Shown: positions 1-8,483 of the stretch, in pieces | Numbering within the stretch: position 1 is the first letter of the stretch | Layout of the letters: the number at the start of each line of letters is the position of its first letter | From: Thalassobium sp. R2A62 | GTDB taxonomy: Bacteria; Pseudomonadota; Alphaproteobacteria; Rhodobacterales; Rhodobacteraceae | DNA: 64,000 bases | Direction of reading: 5' to 3' | Assembly: GCF_000161835.1 (NCBI RefSeq) | Contig: NZ_GG697169.2 | Span: 1,846,418-1,910,417, forward strand | Made by a program: the position numbers and the translations under genes | Notes under the pieces: model-generated | Seen by the model: only the letters and a program-made list of their open reading frames with translations | Told to the model about the DNA's origin: nothing | The model's database searches: none

Positions 1-959
1 GTCTTAACCCGTTCTCGACCCTGCCGGGCTATGGCATCGATTACTGGCCGACAGACGCCAAGATCATTCAGGTTGACCTGAACCCTGACCGCATCGGCCT
101 GACCAAAAAGGTCACTGTTGGTATCGTCGGTGACGCAGCCAAAGTCGCAACAGCTATTTCGTCCAAACTGGCCGACGATGCTGGCGATGCAGGTCGTAAA
201 GAGCGCAAAGAGAACATCGCGCAGACTAAATCTGCTTGGGCTCAGGAACTGACATCCATGACCGAAGAGCAGGACGATCCGGGCACCGACTGGAACGTAC
301 GTGCACGTGCAGCCAAGCCGGACTGGATGGCGCCTCGGATGGCATGGCGCGCGATTCAGGCAGCTTTGCCTGTTGAGGCGATCATTTCCTCGGACATCGG
401 CAACAACTGTGCGATCGGTAACGCCTACCCGTCCTTTAACGACAGCCGTAAATATCTGGCACCGGGCCTGTTTGGTCCATGTGGCTACGGTCTGCCATCC
501 ATTGTTGGTGCGAAAATCGGCCAGCGCGACACGCCAGTTGTTGGTTTCGCTGGTGACGGCGCATTCGGCATCTCGGTGAACGAGCTGACAGCGATCGGTC
601 GCGGCGAATGGCCTGCGATCACACAGATCGTATTCCGCAACTACCAGTGGGGCGCTGAAAAGCGGAACTCAACACTGTGGTTCGACGACAACTTTGTTGG
701 CACAGAGCTGGACGAAGGTGTTTCCTACGCTGGTATCGCGAATGCATGTGGTCTGAAGGGCGTCGTTGCACGCACTCAGGAAGAGCTGACTGCAGCTCTG
801 GCACAGGCGATCAAGGACCAGATGGAGAACGGCATCACGACGCTGATCGAAGCGATGATCAACCAAGAGCTGGGCGATCCGTTCCGCCGTGACGCAATGA
901 AGCAGCCGGTTGAAGTTGCTGGCATCTCCAAAGCGGACATGCAGGTTCAGGCGGTCTAA
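1..959 (+). CDS. xsc: Sulfoacetaldehyde acetyltransferase, C-terminal part (5' end outside window)
   Basis: This thiamine-diphosphate enzyme cleaves sulfoacetaldehyde with phosphate to give acetyl phosphate and sulfite, the key step of taurine and related C2-sulfonate breakdown in the cytoplasm. The open frame runs from the window edge (codon frame starting at base 3) to TAA at 957-959, so about the last 318 residues are visible. The C-terminal TPP-binding half is present: a GDGAFG motif followed by the FRNYQWGAEKRN stretch typical of Xsc. The neighbours fit exactly: phosphate acetyltransferase, a sulfite exporter and sulfite dehydrogenase follow on the same strand. An intrinsic terminator lies directly after the stop. 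Assignment rests on family recall of Xsc; other TPP enzymes lack this tail and context. Confidence 0.93.
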   Translation, partial: LNPFSTLPGYGIDYWPTDAKIIQVDLNPDRIGLTKKVTVGIVGDAAKVATAISSKLADDAGDAGRKERKENIAQTKSAWAQELTSMTEEQDDPGTDWNVRARAAKPDWMAPRMAWRAIQAALPVEAIISSDIGNNCAIGNAYPSFNDSRKYLAPGLFGPCGYGLPSIVGAKIGQRDTPVVGFAGDGAFGISVNELTAIGRGEWPAITQIVFRNYQWGAEKRNSTLWFDDNFVGTELDEGVSYAGIANACGLKGVVARTQEELTAALAQAIKDQMENGITTLIEAMINQELGDPFRRDAMKQPVEVAGISKADMQVQAV

Positions 960-973
960 GCCGACACAAGACA

Positions 974-1003
974 GGCCCTCGCGACACCGCGGGGGCCCTT
1001 TTT
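974..1003 (+). terminator. Intrinsic terminator between xsc and pta
   Basis: A ten-base-pair stem (GGCCCTCGCG / CGCGGGGGCC, one G-U pair) with a four-base loop is followed by a T-rich tract (TTTTTCTTTTT) ending near 1009. It sits 15 bases after the xsc stop and 25 before the pta start, so it probably lowers readthrough from xsc into pta-soe and makes xsc the most abundant message. Confidence 0.85.
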
Positions 1004-1027
1004 CTTTTTAGCAGGAACATCCGGATC

Positions 1028-1963
1028 ATGACCGCCCCTTCTCCTTTTCTGAGTTCGGCCGCTGCCGTCTGTCCCGATGATCTATTGACCCGTGCCCAAG
1101 AGGCCGCGACACCCCGTGTTGCGATTGCCCGCGCGGGGGCACCGCTGCCGATGCAGGCCGCGATGGAGGCCACAAATGCCGGCATCATGACCCCCGTTCT
1201 GGTGGGCGAAGCCGCAGACATTCAGCGCGAAGCGGATGCATTGGGCTGGGACATTTCTGAGCTCGCGGTACATGACACGACGGGCGAGGCCGAAGCGGGC
1301 GCCAGGGCTACCGAGTTGTGCGGTACTGGCGAAGCTGACGTTCTGATGAAGGGTCAGCTGCACACGGATGTGTTTATGAAATCAGCACTGGCCCGTGATG
1401 CGGGTTTGCGCACAGGCAACCGGCTGGTTCATATCTTCCATATCTCGCACCCAACGGGCGGTCGCCCGATGCTGATTTCGGATGCAGCCGTCAATGTGAG
1501 CCCGAACATCGAGACCCGCCATGACGCAACCCGCGAAGTTGTGGGTTTGTTGCACAAGCTTGGCAACCCAGAGCCGCGCGTGGCGTTTTTATCCGCAACC
1601 GAGAGCGTGATCCCGTCTGTACCCTCGTCAGTCGAGGCGGACGAGCTGACCACATGGGCACGCGAGAACATCCAGAACGCGCATTTCTCAGGCCCGTTAG
1701 CGTTGGATTTGATCCTGTCGCCCGACGCCGTCGCGACCAAAGGGTTGTCTGACGATCCTGTCGCGGGTCGCGCCGATGCAATTGTCGTGCCCGACATTGT
1801 GTCCGGCAACGCGATCTTTAAGAGCCTAGTTTATCTGTCCGGCGGGTGTGCTGCTGGCATCGTGATGGGGGCCAATGTGCCGCTCTTGCTGACCAGCCGT
1901 GCGGATCCTGCAGCGGCACGTATGGCGTCGGCCGCGCTGGCGGCGATTGTGACCTCTGCATGA
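1028..1963 (+). CDS. pta: Phosphate acetyltransferase of sulfonate catabolism
   Basis: The 311-residue protein belongs to the phosphate acetyl/butyryltransferase family. It converts the acetyl phosphate released by Xsc to acetyl-CoA. The fold signature is seen in the conserved C-terminal stretch with DAIVVPDIVSGNAIFKSL and the SGGCAAGIVMG segment. It is the short form of Pta, without the N-terminal DRTGG/CobB-like regulatory domains of the enterobacterial enzyme, which is normal for the form linked to xsc. An AGGA ribosome site lies about 11 bases before ATG 1028. Its TGA overlaps the ATG of the exporter gene (ATGA at 1960-1963), implying translational coupling. Confidence 0.9.
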   Translation: MTAPSPFLSSAAAVCPDDLLTRAQEAATPRVAIARAGAPLPMQAAMEATNAGIMTPVLVGEAADIQREADALGWDISELAVHDTTGEAEAGARATELCGTGEADVLMKGQLHTDVFMKSALARDAGLRTGNRLVHIFHISHPTGGRPMLISDAAVNVSPNIETRHDATREVVGLLHKLGNPEPRVAFLSATESVIPSVPSSVEADELTTWARENIQNAHFSGPLALDLILSPDAVATKGLSDDPVAGRADAIVVPDIVSGNAIFKSLVYLSGGCAAGIVMGANVPLLLTSRADPAAARMASAALAAIVTSA

Positions 1964-2709
1964 CTGACCTGCTGGCACTGACCATCCCCGAGATGCTGAT
2001 CCTTTGCGGGATCACATTTGTCGCAGGTGTTGTACGGGGCTTTTCAGGGTTTGCATTGTCCGCACTTGTCATGGCCTCGGCAATTTTCATTTTGCCGCCT
2101 GTCGCATTGATCCCTATCTGTTGGTGGCTAGAGATGTCCGCGTCGATCATCATGGCGCGCGGGGGCTGGCGCGAGGCGGACCGCGGCGTCGTCATGGGGC
2201 TCGTGATCGGGTCAACAGTCGGCGTGCCATTCGGCTTGGCGCTGACCACCAGCCTGCCGGTTGAGACATCAAAAATTGTAGCTCTTGCTTTGATTGTCGC
2301 CGCTGCCGTTTTGCAGCTGGCCAAAATTCGCATTCCGTTCTTGGCGACCAGGGCGGGCCTCTATTCAGTGGGCTTTGCTGCGGGTATCGCAACTGGTCTC
2401 GCCTCGATTGGTGGCATGATTGTCGCGCTCTATGTGCTGAGCCAAGACGCACCTGCCAGAAAAATGCGCGCCGCGCTTGTTATGTTCCTGTTTATCGGTG
2501 CTTTAACCTCGCTGATCACGTATCTTTTCTTTGGTGTTATGGACCAAACCGCTGCACTACGCGGGTTGGCCCTGATCCCAACAACGCTCTTGGGTGTTTA
2601 CGTGGGCACGAAAATGTTCACAGTTCGCCTGGAACCCTACTATCGTCCATTTTGTCTAGGCCTTCTCGTGACTTTGGCGACTGTTGGGCTGATCCGAACC
2701 GCTCTATGA
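1960..2709 (+). CDS. TauE/SafE-family membrane exporter, probable sulfite exporter
   Basis: The 249-residue protein is strongly hydrophobic with about seven or eight membrane segments and the paired-repeat pattern of the TauE/SafE (DUF81) family. The N-terminal segment contains the GVVRGFSGFA loop typical of the family. The start at 1960 overlaps the pta stop by four bases; a longer reading from 1846 would lie inside pta and encode an implausible Cys-rich leader, so it was not used. Its place between pta and soeABC points to export of sulfite (or sulfoacetate/sulfate) made by Xsc. Family members carry different organosulfur or sulfur anions, so the substrate is inferred from context. Confidence 0.85.
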   Translation: MTDLLALTIPEMLILCGITFVAGVVRGFSGFALSALVMASAIFILPPVALIPICWWLEMSASIIMARGGWREADRGVVMGLVIGSTVGVPFGLALTTSLPVETSKIVALALIVAAAVLQLAKIRIPFLATRAGLYSVGFAAGIATGLASIGGMIVALYVLSQDAPARKMRAALVMFLFIGALTSLITYLFFGVMDQTAALRGLALIPTTLLGVYVGTKMFTVRLEPYYRPFCLGLLVTLATVGLIRTAL

Positions 2710-2728
2710 CTTACAAAGGAACTCCCTG

Positions 2729-5551
2729 ATGCCCAAAGACCAGCCAGAGATTGATCTGTCGCCAAAGGTATCCGATGAGGTGCGCAAAACCACCTGTTAC
2801 ATGTGTGCGTGCCGGTGCGGGATCAACGTCCACATGAAGGACGGCGAGGTTGCCTACATCGAGGGCAACAAGGACCACCCTGTGAACCAAGGTGTTCTAT
2901 GTGCCAAAGGCTCGGCTGGGATCATGCAGCACAACGCACCATCGCGCCTGCGCGCGCCGATGAAGCGGGTTGGACCACGTGGATCAGGCGAATTCGAAGA
3001 GATCACTTGGGACGAAGCGCTGACCATAGCGACGAATGTTCTAGAACCGATCCGCAAAGAGGCCCCCGAAAAGCTTGCGTTCTTTACAGGTCGCGATCAG
3101 TCGCAATCCTTTACGTCGCTCTGGGCGCAGGGGTTTGGCACGCCAAACTATGCCGCACACGGCGGGTTCTGTTCGGTAAACATGGCGGCCGCTGGCATCT
3201 ACACGATGGGCGGCGCATTCTGGGAATTCGGTCAGCCTGATTGGGACAATACCAAAATGCTGATGATCTTTGGCGTTGCTGAGGATCACGACAGCAACCC
3301 GATCAAGATGGGCATTGGCAAAATCAAAGGCCGCGGCGCACGGGTTGTGGGTGTGAACCCGATCCGTACCGGTTATAACGCAGTGGCCGACGATTGGGTC
3401 GGCATCACACCGGGCACCGACGGCTTGTTCATCCTGTCGATGATTCACGAATTGCTTAAGGCCGGTAAAATCGACCTCGACTACCTCGCGCAATTCACCA
3501 ACGCCCCTGTTCTGGTGAACGGCGATGAGAAATCCGAACAGTTTGGTCTGTTCCTGCGCGATGCTGACGGCAAGCCGCAGGTCATCGACCGCCGCACCGG
3601 CAAACTGGCACCGTTTGATGGCCAAGGGGTCGAGCCTGACTTGTCCGCAACCTACCGCGACGCCGGCGTCACGCACACACCCGTCATGCATATGATGGCT
3701 GAGAAATACCTCGATCCGCATTACGCACCCGAAGCCGTGGCCGAAGCAACTGGCATCAGTGCCGACCGTATCCGCCGCATGGCATCTGATCTGGCGCGCG
3801 TTGCCTTTGACGAGGCGATCGAGATCAAGACACCGTGGACCGATTTCCGCGGCAAGAAACACGCGTCGATGATTGGTCGCCCTGTTTCATTCCACGCGAT
3901 GCGCGGAATCTCGGCCCATGCCAACGGGTTCCAAACCTGCCGTGCGCTGCATGTTTTGCAGATCATGCTGGGCAGTGTCGAGACGCCGGGTGGCATGCGG
4001 TTCAAACCGCCCTACCCCAAACCTGCGACAGCCCACCCCAAGCCGCACTACGGTGTGACACCAGGTCAGGCGCTGGACGGTCCACACTTGGGCTTTGTCC
4101 ACGGGCCAGAGGATCTGTGTCTCAAGGATGATGGCAGTGCCGCACGCATCGACAAGGCGTTCACATGGGAAAACCCCATGTCGTCGCACGGTCTGATGCA
4201 CATGGTGATTTCCAACGCGCATGCGGGCGATCCCTATAAGATCGACACGCTGTTTATGTATATGGCGAACATGTCGTGGAATTCGTCAATGAACACGGGC
4301 GGCGTCATGGAGATGCTGACCGATCAATACGAAGACGGCAGTTATGTCATCCCGAACATCATTTATTCGGACGCCTACAGCTCGGAAATGGTGGCATATG
4401 CGGACCTGATCCTGCCTGACACGACCTATCTGGAGCGGCACGATTGTATCTCGCTGCTGGATCGTCCGATCTGCGAGGCTGACGCCGTAGCCGATGCGAT
4501 CCGCTGGCCAGTTGTCGAACCAGACCGCGATGTCAAAGGGTTCCAATCTGCGCTCTGCGAATTGGGTGGTCGTTTGGGCCTGCCAGGGTTCGTGAACGAG
4601 GACGGCAGCCAGAAATACAAAGACTATGCAGATTACATCACCAACCACATCCGTCGTCCGGGTGTTGGGCCGCTCGCCGGTTGGCGTGTTGGTGAGGACG
4701 GCTTGCAAGGCGGGCGCGGCGACGTGAACGAAGCACAGATCGATGCCTATATCGAGAACGGCGGGTTCTGGGTCGAGCATGTGCCAAGCGAAGCGCAATT
4801 CTACAAACCGTGGAACAGCGCCTATCAGGACTGGGCCGTGGCCAAGGGTTTCTTCGACGCTGTGCAGCCCTATATCTTTCAGCTTTATGTCGAGCCGATG
4901 CGCAAATTCCAGCTGGCTGCCGAAGGTCATGGCGACCGTCAGCCGCCAGAGTATCTGCGCGAACGGATCAAAGAGACGTTGGACCCACTGCCGATCTGGT
5001 ATTCGTCCGAGGATGAAAACAAGGCCGAGGAATATCCTGTCACGGCTCTGACGCAACGCCCGATGGCGATGTACCATTCGTGGGGATCACAGAACGCGTG
5101 GCTGCGCCAAATCCATGGTCACAACCCTCTCTATGTTCCAACCAAGATCTGGGAAGAGAACGGATTTGAGGATGGTGATTGGGCACGGGTCACGTCGCCC
5201 CATGGCGAGATCACAGTTCCAGTGGCGCATCAGGCGTCCCTGAACGCCAACACGATCTGGACATGGAATGCGATCGGCAAACGCAAAGGTGCATGGGCGC
5301 TGGACGAAGATGTACCCGAAGCGACCAAAGGGTTTTTGCTGAACCATTTGATCCACGAATTGCTGCCGCCCAAAGGCGACGGTTTGCGCTGGGCCAACTC
5401 GGATCCAATCACAGGTCAGGCCGCGTGGTTCGACCTAAAGGTCCGTGTTGAAAAGGCTGTCGCCCCTGCTGAAAGCCAGCCAGTCTTGCCAGCCATCAAG
5501 TCGCCCGTTGGCAAAGGTCCCAAGGGTCTGAAGTGGAAGGTGGGCAAATGA
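2729..5551 (+). CDS. soeA: Sulfite dehydrogenase (quinone) molybdopterin subunit
   Basis: The 940-residue protein is a DMSO-reductase-family molybdopterin oxidoreductase. Cys23, Cys26, Cys30 and Cys58 form the N-terminal [4Fe-4S] motif with the usual spacing; the molybdopterin dinucleotide domains fill the rest. There is no twin-arginine leader, which matches the known cytoplasmic orientation of SoeABC as opposed to periplasmic relatives. Together with SoeB and SoeC it would oxidise the sulfite released by Xsc to sulfate and pass electrons to quinone. The gene is 19 bases after the exporter gene, and its stop overlaps the start of the small downstream ORF (ATGA). Related subunits of thiosulfate/polysulfide reductases look similar; xsc-pta context decides the call. 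Confidence 0.9.
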   Translation: MPKDQPEIDLSPKVSDEVRKTTCYMCACRCGINVHMKDGEVAYIEGNKDHPVNQGVLCAKGSAGIMQHNAPSRLRAPMKRVGPRGSGEFEEITWDEALTIATNVLEPIRKEAPEKLAFFTGRDQSQSFTSLWAQGFGTPNYAAHGGFCSVNMAAAGIYTMGGAFWEFGQPDWDNTKMLMIFGVAEDHDSNPIKMGIGKIKGRGARVVGVNPIRTGYNAVADDWVGITPGTDGLFILSMIHELLKAGKIDLDYLAQFTNAPVLVNGDEKSEQFGLFLRDADGKPQVIDRRTGKLAPFDGQGVEPDLSATYRDAGVTHTPVMHMMAEKYLDPHYAPEAVAEATGISADRIRRMASDLARVAFDEAIEIKTPWTDFRGKKHASMIGRPVSFHAMRGISAHANGFQTCRALHVLQIMLGSVETPGGMRFKPPYPKPATAHPKPHYGVTPGQALDGPHLGFVHGPEDLCLKDDGSAARIDKAFTWENPMSSHGLMHMVISNAHAGDPYKIDTLFMYMANMSWNSSMNTGGVMEMLTDQYEDGSYVIPNIIYSDAYSSEMVAYADLILPDTTYLERHDCISLLDRPICEADAVADAIRWPVVEPDRDVKGFQSALCELGGRLGLPGFVNEDGSQKYKDYADYITNHIRRPGVGPLAGWRVGEDGLQGGRGDVNEAQIDAYIENGGFWVEHVPSEAQFYKPWNSAYQDWAVAKGFFDAVQPYIFQLYVEPMRKFQLAAEGHGDRQPPEYLRERIKETLDPLPIWYSSEDENKAEEYPVTALTQRPMAMYHSWGSQNAWLRQIHGHNPLYVPTKIWEENGFEDGDWARVTSPHGEITVPVAHQASLNANTIWTWNAIGKRKGAWALDEDVPEATKGFLLNHLIHELLPPKGDGLRWANSDPITGQAAWFDLKVRVEKAVAPAESQPVLPAIKSPVGKGPKGLKWKVGK

Positions 5552-5694
5552 CCAATCTCCAAGTTCTCTTGCTGATCGGTGCGTTCATCACCCTGACGCT
5601 GGGCAGTTTCATTTGGTACATCGCCACTTGGGACGCCGAGGCAGAACAGCCGATCACCTATTTAACACCACAAACAATGGGGGCATTCCTATGA
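5548..5694 (+). CDS. 48-residue single-span membrane protein between soeA and soeB
   Basis: A short ORF begins at ATG 5548, overlapping the soeA stop, and ends at TGA 5694, overlapping the soeB ATG 5691; both junctions are ATGA. The product has one hydrophobic segment (about residues 6-27, LQVLLLIGAFITLTLGSF then IWYIA) and a short acidic tail (DAEAEQP). Translational coupling on both sides, complete use of the space between soeA and soeB, and a sensible membrane segment argue that it is real. I do not recognise a named family. By analogy to other membrane redox complexes it could be an accessory or assembly subunit helping to hold SoeAB to SoeC, but that is inference. Confidence 0.75.
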   Translation: MTNLQVLLLIGAFITLTLGSFIWYIATWDAEAEQPITYLTPQTMGAFL

Positions 5695-6449
5695 CCCAAC
5701 TGCCAGCAACAACCGCCAAAAAGCTGGGTCTTGTGATTGATCTAGACACATGTGTGGGCTGTCATGCCTGTGTGGTGTCGTGCAAAGGATGGAACACCGA
5801 AAACTATGGTGCGCCCTTGTCAGATCAGGATGCTTACGGTGCCAAACCGTCGGGGACATTCCTGAACCGCGTACACAGTTACGAAGTGCAGCCTGCGCAG
5901 GGCGAAGCACAGCTGATCCACTTTCCTAAATCCTGCCTGCACTGCGAAGACGCGCCATGTGTCACCGTTTGCCCAACAGGGGCCAGCTATAAGCGGGTCG
6001 AAGACGGTATCGTTCTGGTGAACGAAAGCGATTGTATCGGCTGTGGCCTATGCGCGTGGGCCTGCCCCTACGGTGCACGCGAGTTGGACCAAGAAGAAGG
6101 CGTGATGAAGAAATGCACGCTGTGCGTTGATCGCATCTACAACGACAACCTGCCCGAAGAAGACCGCCAGCCCGCCTGTGTTCGGACCTGTCCCGCAGGC
6201 GCACGCCACTTTGGTGATCTAGGTGATCCAGAGAGCGATGTCAGCGTTCTGGTCGCCGAGCGTGGTGGGTTTGATCTGATGCCAGAACAAGGCACCAAGC
6301 CTGTCAACAAATACCTGCCACCTCGCCCCAAGGACGCCGAGCCAGAGATCGATATTCTGGCCCCGTTCCTTGATCCAGTTGTACCAGAGGCCAAGGGCTT
6401 TCTTGGTTGGTTGGACAACGCACTCTCATCCATGCCAGGAGCGAAATAA
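5691..6449 (+). CDS. soeB: Sulfite dehydrogenase iron-sulfur subunit
   Basis: The 252-residue protein is a ferredoxin-like electron-transfer subunit of the DmsB/NrfC type. Four Cys groups are visible: CVGCHACVVSC, CLHCEDAPC...CP, CIGCGLCAWAC and CTLC...CVRTCP, enough for four [4Fe-4S] clusters. It would relay electrons from SoeA to the membrane subunit. I chose ATG 5691 (MTQLPATTAKKLG) because it is coupled to the preceding small ORF and puts the first Cys group about 20 residues in, as in homologues; the frame is open from 5613 but the extra residues overlap the small ORF. Its TAA overlaps the soeC ATG by one base. Confidence 0.92.
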   Translation: MTQLPATTAKKLGLVIDLDTCVGCHACVVSCKGWNTENYGAPLSDQDAYGAKPSGTFLNRVHSYEVQPAQGEAQLIHFPKSCLHCEDAPCVTVCPTGASYKRVEDGIVLVNESDCIGCGLCAWACPYGARELDQEEGVMKKCTLCVDRIYNDNLPEEDRQPACVRTCPAGARHFGDLGDPESDVSVLVAERGGFDLMPEQGTKPVNKYLPPRPKDAEPEIDILAPFLDPVVPEAKGFLGWLDNALSSMPGAK

Positions 6450-7327
6450 TGCATCCAGCACCTTCAGTTATCATTTTTACCGTCTTCTCGGGCCTCGGCT
6501 TTGGCATGTTGTTCTGGCTTGGGCTTGGGCAACCGTTGGTCGTCAGCTGGACCGCGTTCTTTTTCTATCTGATCGCCTATGTGTTCGCCGTTGGTGGACT
6601 GCTGTCGTCGATGTTCCACCTCGGCCATCCCGAGCGGTTCCTCAAGGCGTTCACCCAGTGGAAAACCAGCTGGCTGTCGCGTGAAGGCGTCCTGTCGGTT
6701 GCGACGTTGATTGTCATGGCTCTCTATGCCGCGGCTGAGGTGTTTCTCTATACGCAATACGCTGTGTTGGGTTTGATCGGTGCGCTGCTGGCATTGGGGA
6801 CAGTCTTTGGCACCTCGATGATCTACGCACAGTTGAAAACCGTGCCACGTTGGAACCACTGGACCACACCGGTGATGTTCATGGTGCTGTCACTGGGTGG
6901 CGGCGCGTTGATGGTCGGCGAGATTTGGACAGCGATCCCATTGCTGGTGATTGCAGGTCTGGCACAGTTGGCCCACTGGTTTCTGGGTGACGGACAATTC
7001 AAGGCAGCAGGATCCACCATGGAGAGTGCAACGCAACTGGGCAGCATCGGCAAGGTCCGTGCGTTCGAGCCACCACACACAGGTACGAACTATTTGCTGC
7101 GCGAAATGGTGCATCAGATTGGCCGCAAACATGCGCAAACACTGCGTATCCTCGCCATCGTTCTGGCGGTTGTTGTGCCAGTTCTGTTGTTGCTGGTGTT
7201 CTCGTCGCTGGGCCATTGGGTCGCCGTCCCTGCGGTTCTGTCGCATGTGGCTGGTGTGCTGATGTCACGCTGGTTGTTCTTTGCACAGGCGGAACACGTC
7301 GTGGGTCTGTACTACGGACAACGCTAA
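6449..7327 (+). CDS. soeC: Sulfite dehydrogenase membrane anchor subunit
   Basis: The 292-residue protein is a polytopic membrane protein of the DmsC/NrfD kind with about eight hydrophobic segments. It anchors SoeAB on the cytoplasmic side of the membrane and delivers electrons to quinone. The start at 6449 overlaps the soeB stop (TAATG). It ends the soe operon; a hairpin without a T-run follows. Identification relies on operon position and the hydrophobic pattern, as DmsC-type anchors diverge strongly. Confidence 0.88.
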   Translation: MHPAPSVIIFTVFSGLGFGMLFWLGLGQPLVVSWTAFFFYLIAYVFAVGGLLSSMFHLGHPERFLKAFTQWKTSWLSREGVLSVATLIVMALYAAAEVFLYTQYAVLGLIGALLALGTVFGTSMIYAQLKTVPRWNHWTTPVMFMVLSLGGGALMVGEIWTAIPLLVIAGLAQLAHWFLGDGQFKAAGSTMESATQLGSIGKVRAFEPPHTGTNYLLREMVHQIGRKHAQTLRILAIVLAVVVPVLLLLVFSSLGHWVAVPAVLSHVAGVLMSRWLFFAQAEHVVGLYYGQR

Positions 7328-7330
7328 GTA

Positions 7331-7366
7331 ACGTTCCTGCCGGTGTTTGATGCGCTGGCAGGACGT
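7331..7366 (+). other. Hairpin after soeC
   Basis: An inverted repeat ACGT-t-CCTGCC ... GGCAGG-ACGT encloses a loop of about 15 bases just after the soeC stop. It has no T-run, so it is more likely a 3'-end stabiliser or Rho-associated end than a classical terminator. Confidence 0.45.
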
Positions 7367-7487
7367 ACCCGACGATATCCCCAAATATACCATCAGGATC
7401 ACCCATGATATTTGGCGCTGCGACGCGAATATACGTGGTTTGATGATACGGTGACTTAGAACCAGATCCTACTGGGGCGTGTGCCCT

Positions 7488-8483
7488 CTAGGTCGAGCCG
7501 CGTTCGATCAGGCGGACAGGTACAGGTGCAGGGCTCGGCAAACGCGTGCCATTGATCGCGGCTATCAGATGTTTGACTGTCAGTTCGATCATGGCCTCGG
7601 CATTTTGCTCAATCGTTGTCAGATCATACGGTGCCCAGCTGGCTGTTGGCACATTGTCAAAGCCGATGACCGCGACATCCTGCGGGATTTTCAGCCCCAA
7701 TTCAAAACGCAGCACATCCATGACTTGGAACGCCATATAGTCGTTGGCCACAAAAACCACATCGGGGTGGGTGTCAGCGCTGAACATTTCGCGCGCCGCA
7801 TCCTTGGCCCGTTCGGGATCAAAATCACCTGTCCCACGCGCAAAGAGTGACCGCCCACGGGCCACAAGGCGCGAGGTAAAGCCGTCTTCCCGTTCCGCTT
7901 GGGTCGAAGCACCGTTCCAACCCGCGATATATCCAATACGGGTGAACCCACGATCGACAACATAGTCGGCAGCCATTTCGCCCCCTGTCCTGTTGTCAGA
8001 CACAATAGCCAGTTCGCCCGCGTCGCCTTGGCGGCGGTTGAACAGTGCCACTGGCACCCCTTGGGCGCGGCATTTCTCGGCCAGATCAGAGGTCATCGCC
8101 ACAGATGCAAGGACAAGCCCGTCGACTTGGTAGTCGAGAATTTCAGTGGCCACCGCTTCGATGTCACCGGCCTTATTCGAGGCCATAAAGACAAGAACGT
8201 GATACCCTTGAGCCTCGAGCGCATTCGAGAGTTTCTCAAGAGCAGTGGGATAGAAATGGTTGTCTAGATAGGCGACCACGAGGCCGATGATCCGACTGCG
8301 CCCCGTCAACAACGACCGTGCCAACGCGTTGGGGCGATAGCCCAGCGCCTCGGCTGCTTCGCGCACTTTGGCGGCGGTCTTTTTGCTGACGCTGGCACCC
8401 GGCGTGAACACACGGCTCACGGCGGATCGACTGACACCGGCACGGTCTGCGACGTCCAAGGATGTGACCTTGGAACTGCTCAT
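7488..8483 (-). CDS. LacI-family transcriptional regulator
   Basis: The 331-residue protein has a LacI-type N-terminal DNA-binding domain (LDVADRAGVSRSAVSRVF helix-turn-helix near residues 9-26, hinge ALGYRPNALARSL near 48-60) followed by a periplasmic-binding-protein-like sugar domain. It is the last gene of the adjacent ABC operon: its ATG overlaps the permease stop (ATGA, 8480-8483). It most likely represses this operon in the absence of its sugar and binds the palindrome at 12868-12887. The effector is unknown. The 160 bases downstream to soeC hold only the soe hairpin and no visible gene. Confidence 0.92.
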   Translation of the reverse strand: MSSSKVTSLDVADRAGVSRSAVSRVFTPGASVSKKTAAKVREAAEALGYRPNALARSLLTGRSRIIGLVVAYLDNHFYPTALEKLSNALEAQGYHVLVFMASNKAGDIEAVATEILDYQVDGLVLASVAMTSDLAEKCRAQGVPVALFNRRQGDAGELAIVSDNRTGGEMAADYVVDRGFTRIGYIAGWNGASTQAEREDGFTSRLVARGRSLFARGTGDFDPERAKDAAREMFSADTHPDVVFVANDYMAFQVMDVLRFELGLKIPQDVAVIGFDNVPTASWAPYDLTTIEQNAEAMIELTVKHLIAAINGTRLPSPAPVPVRLIERGST

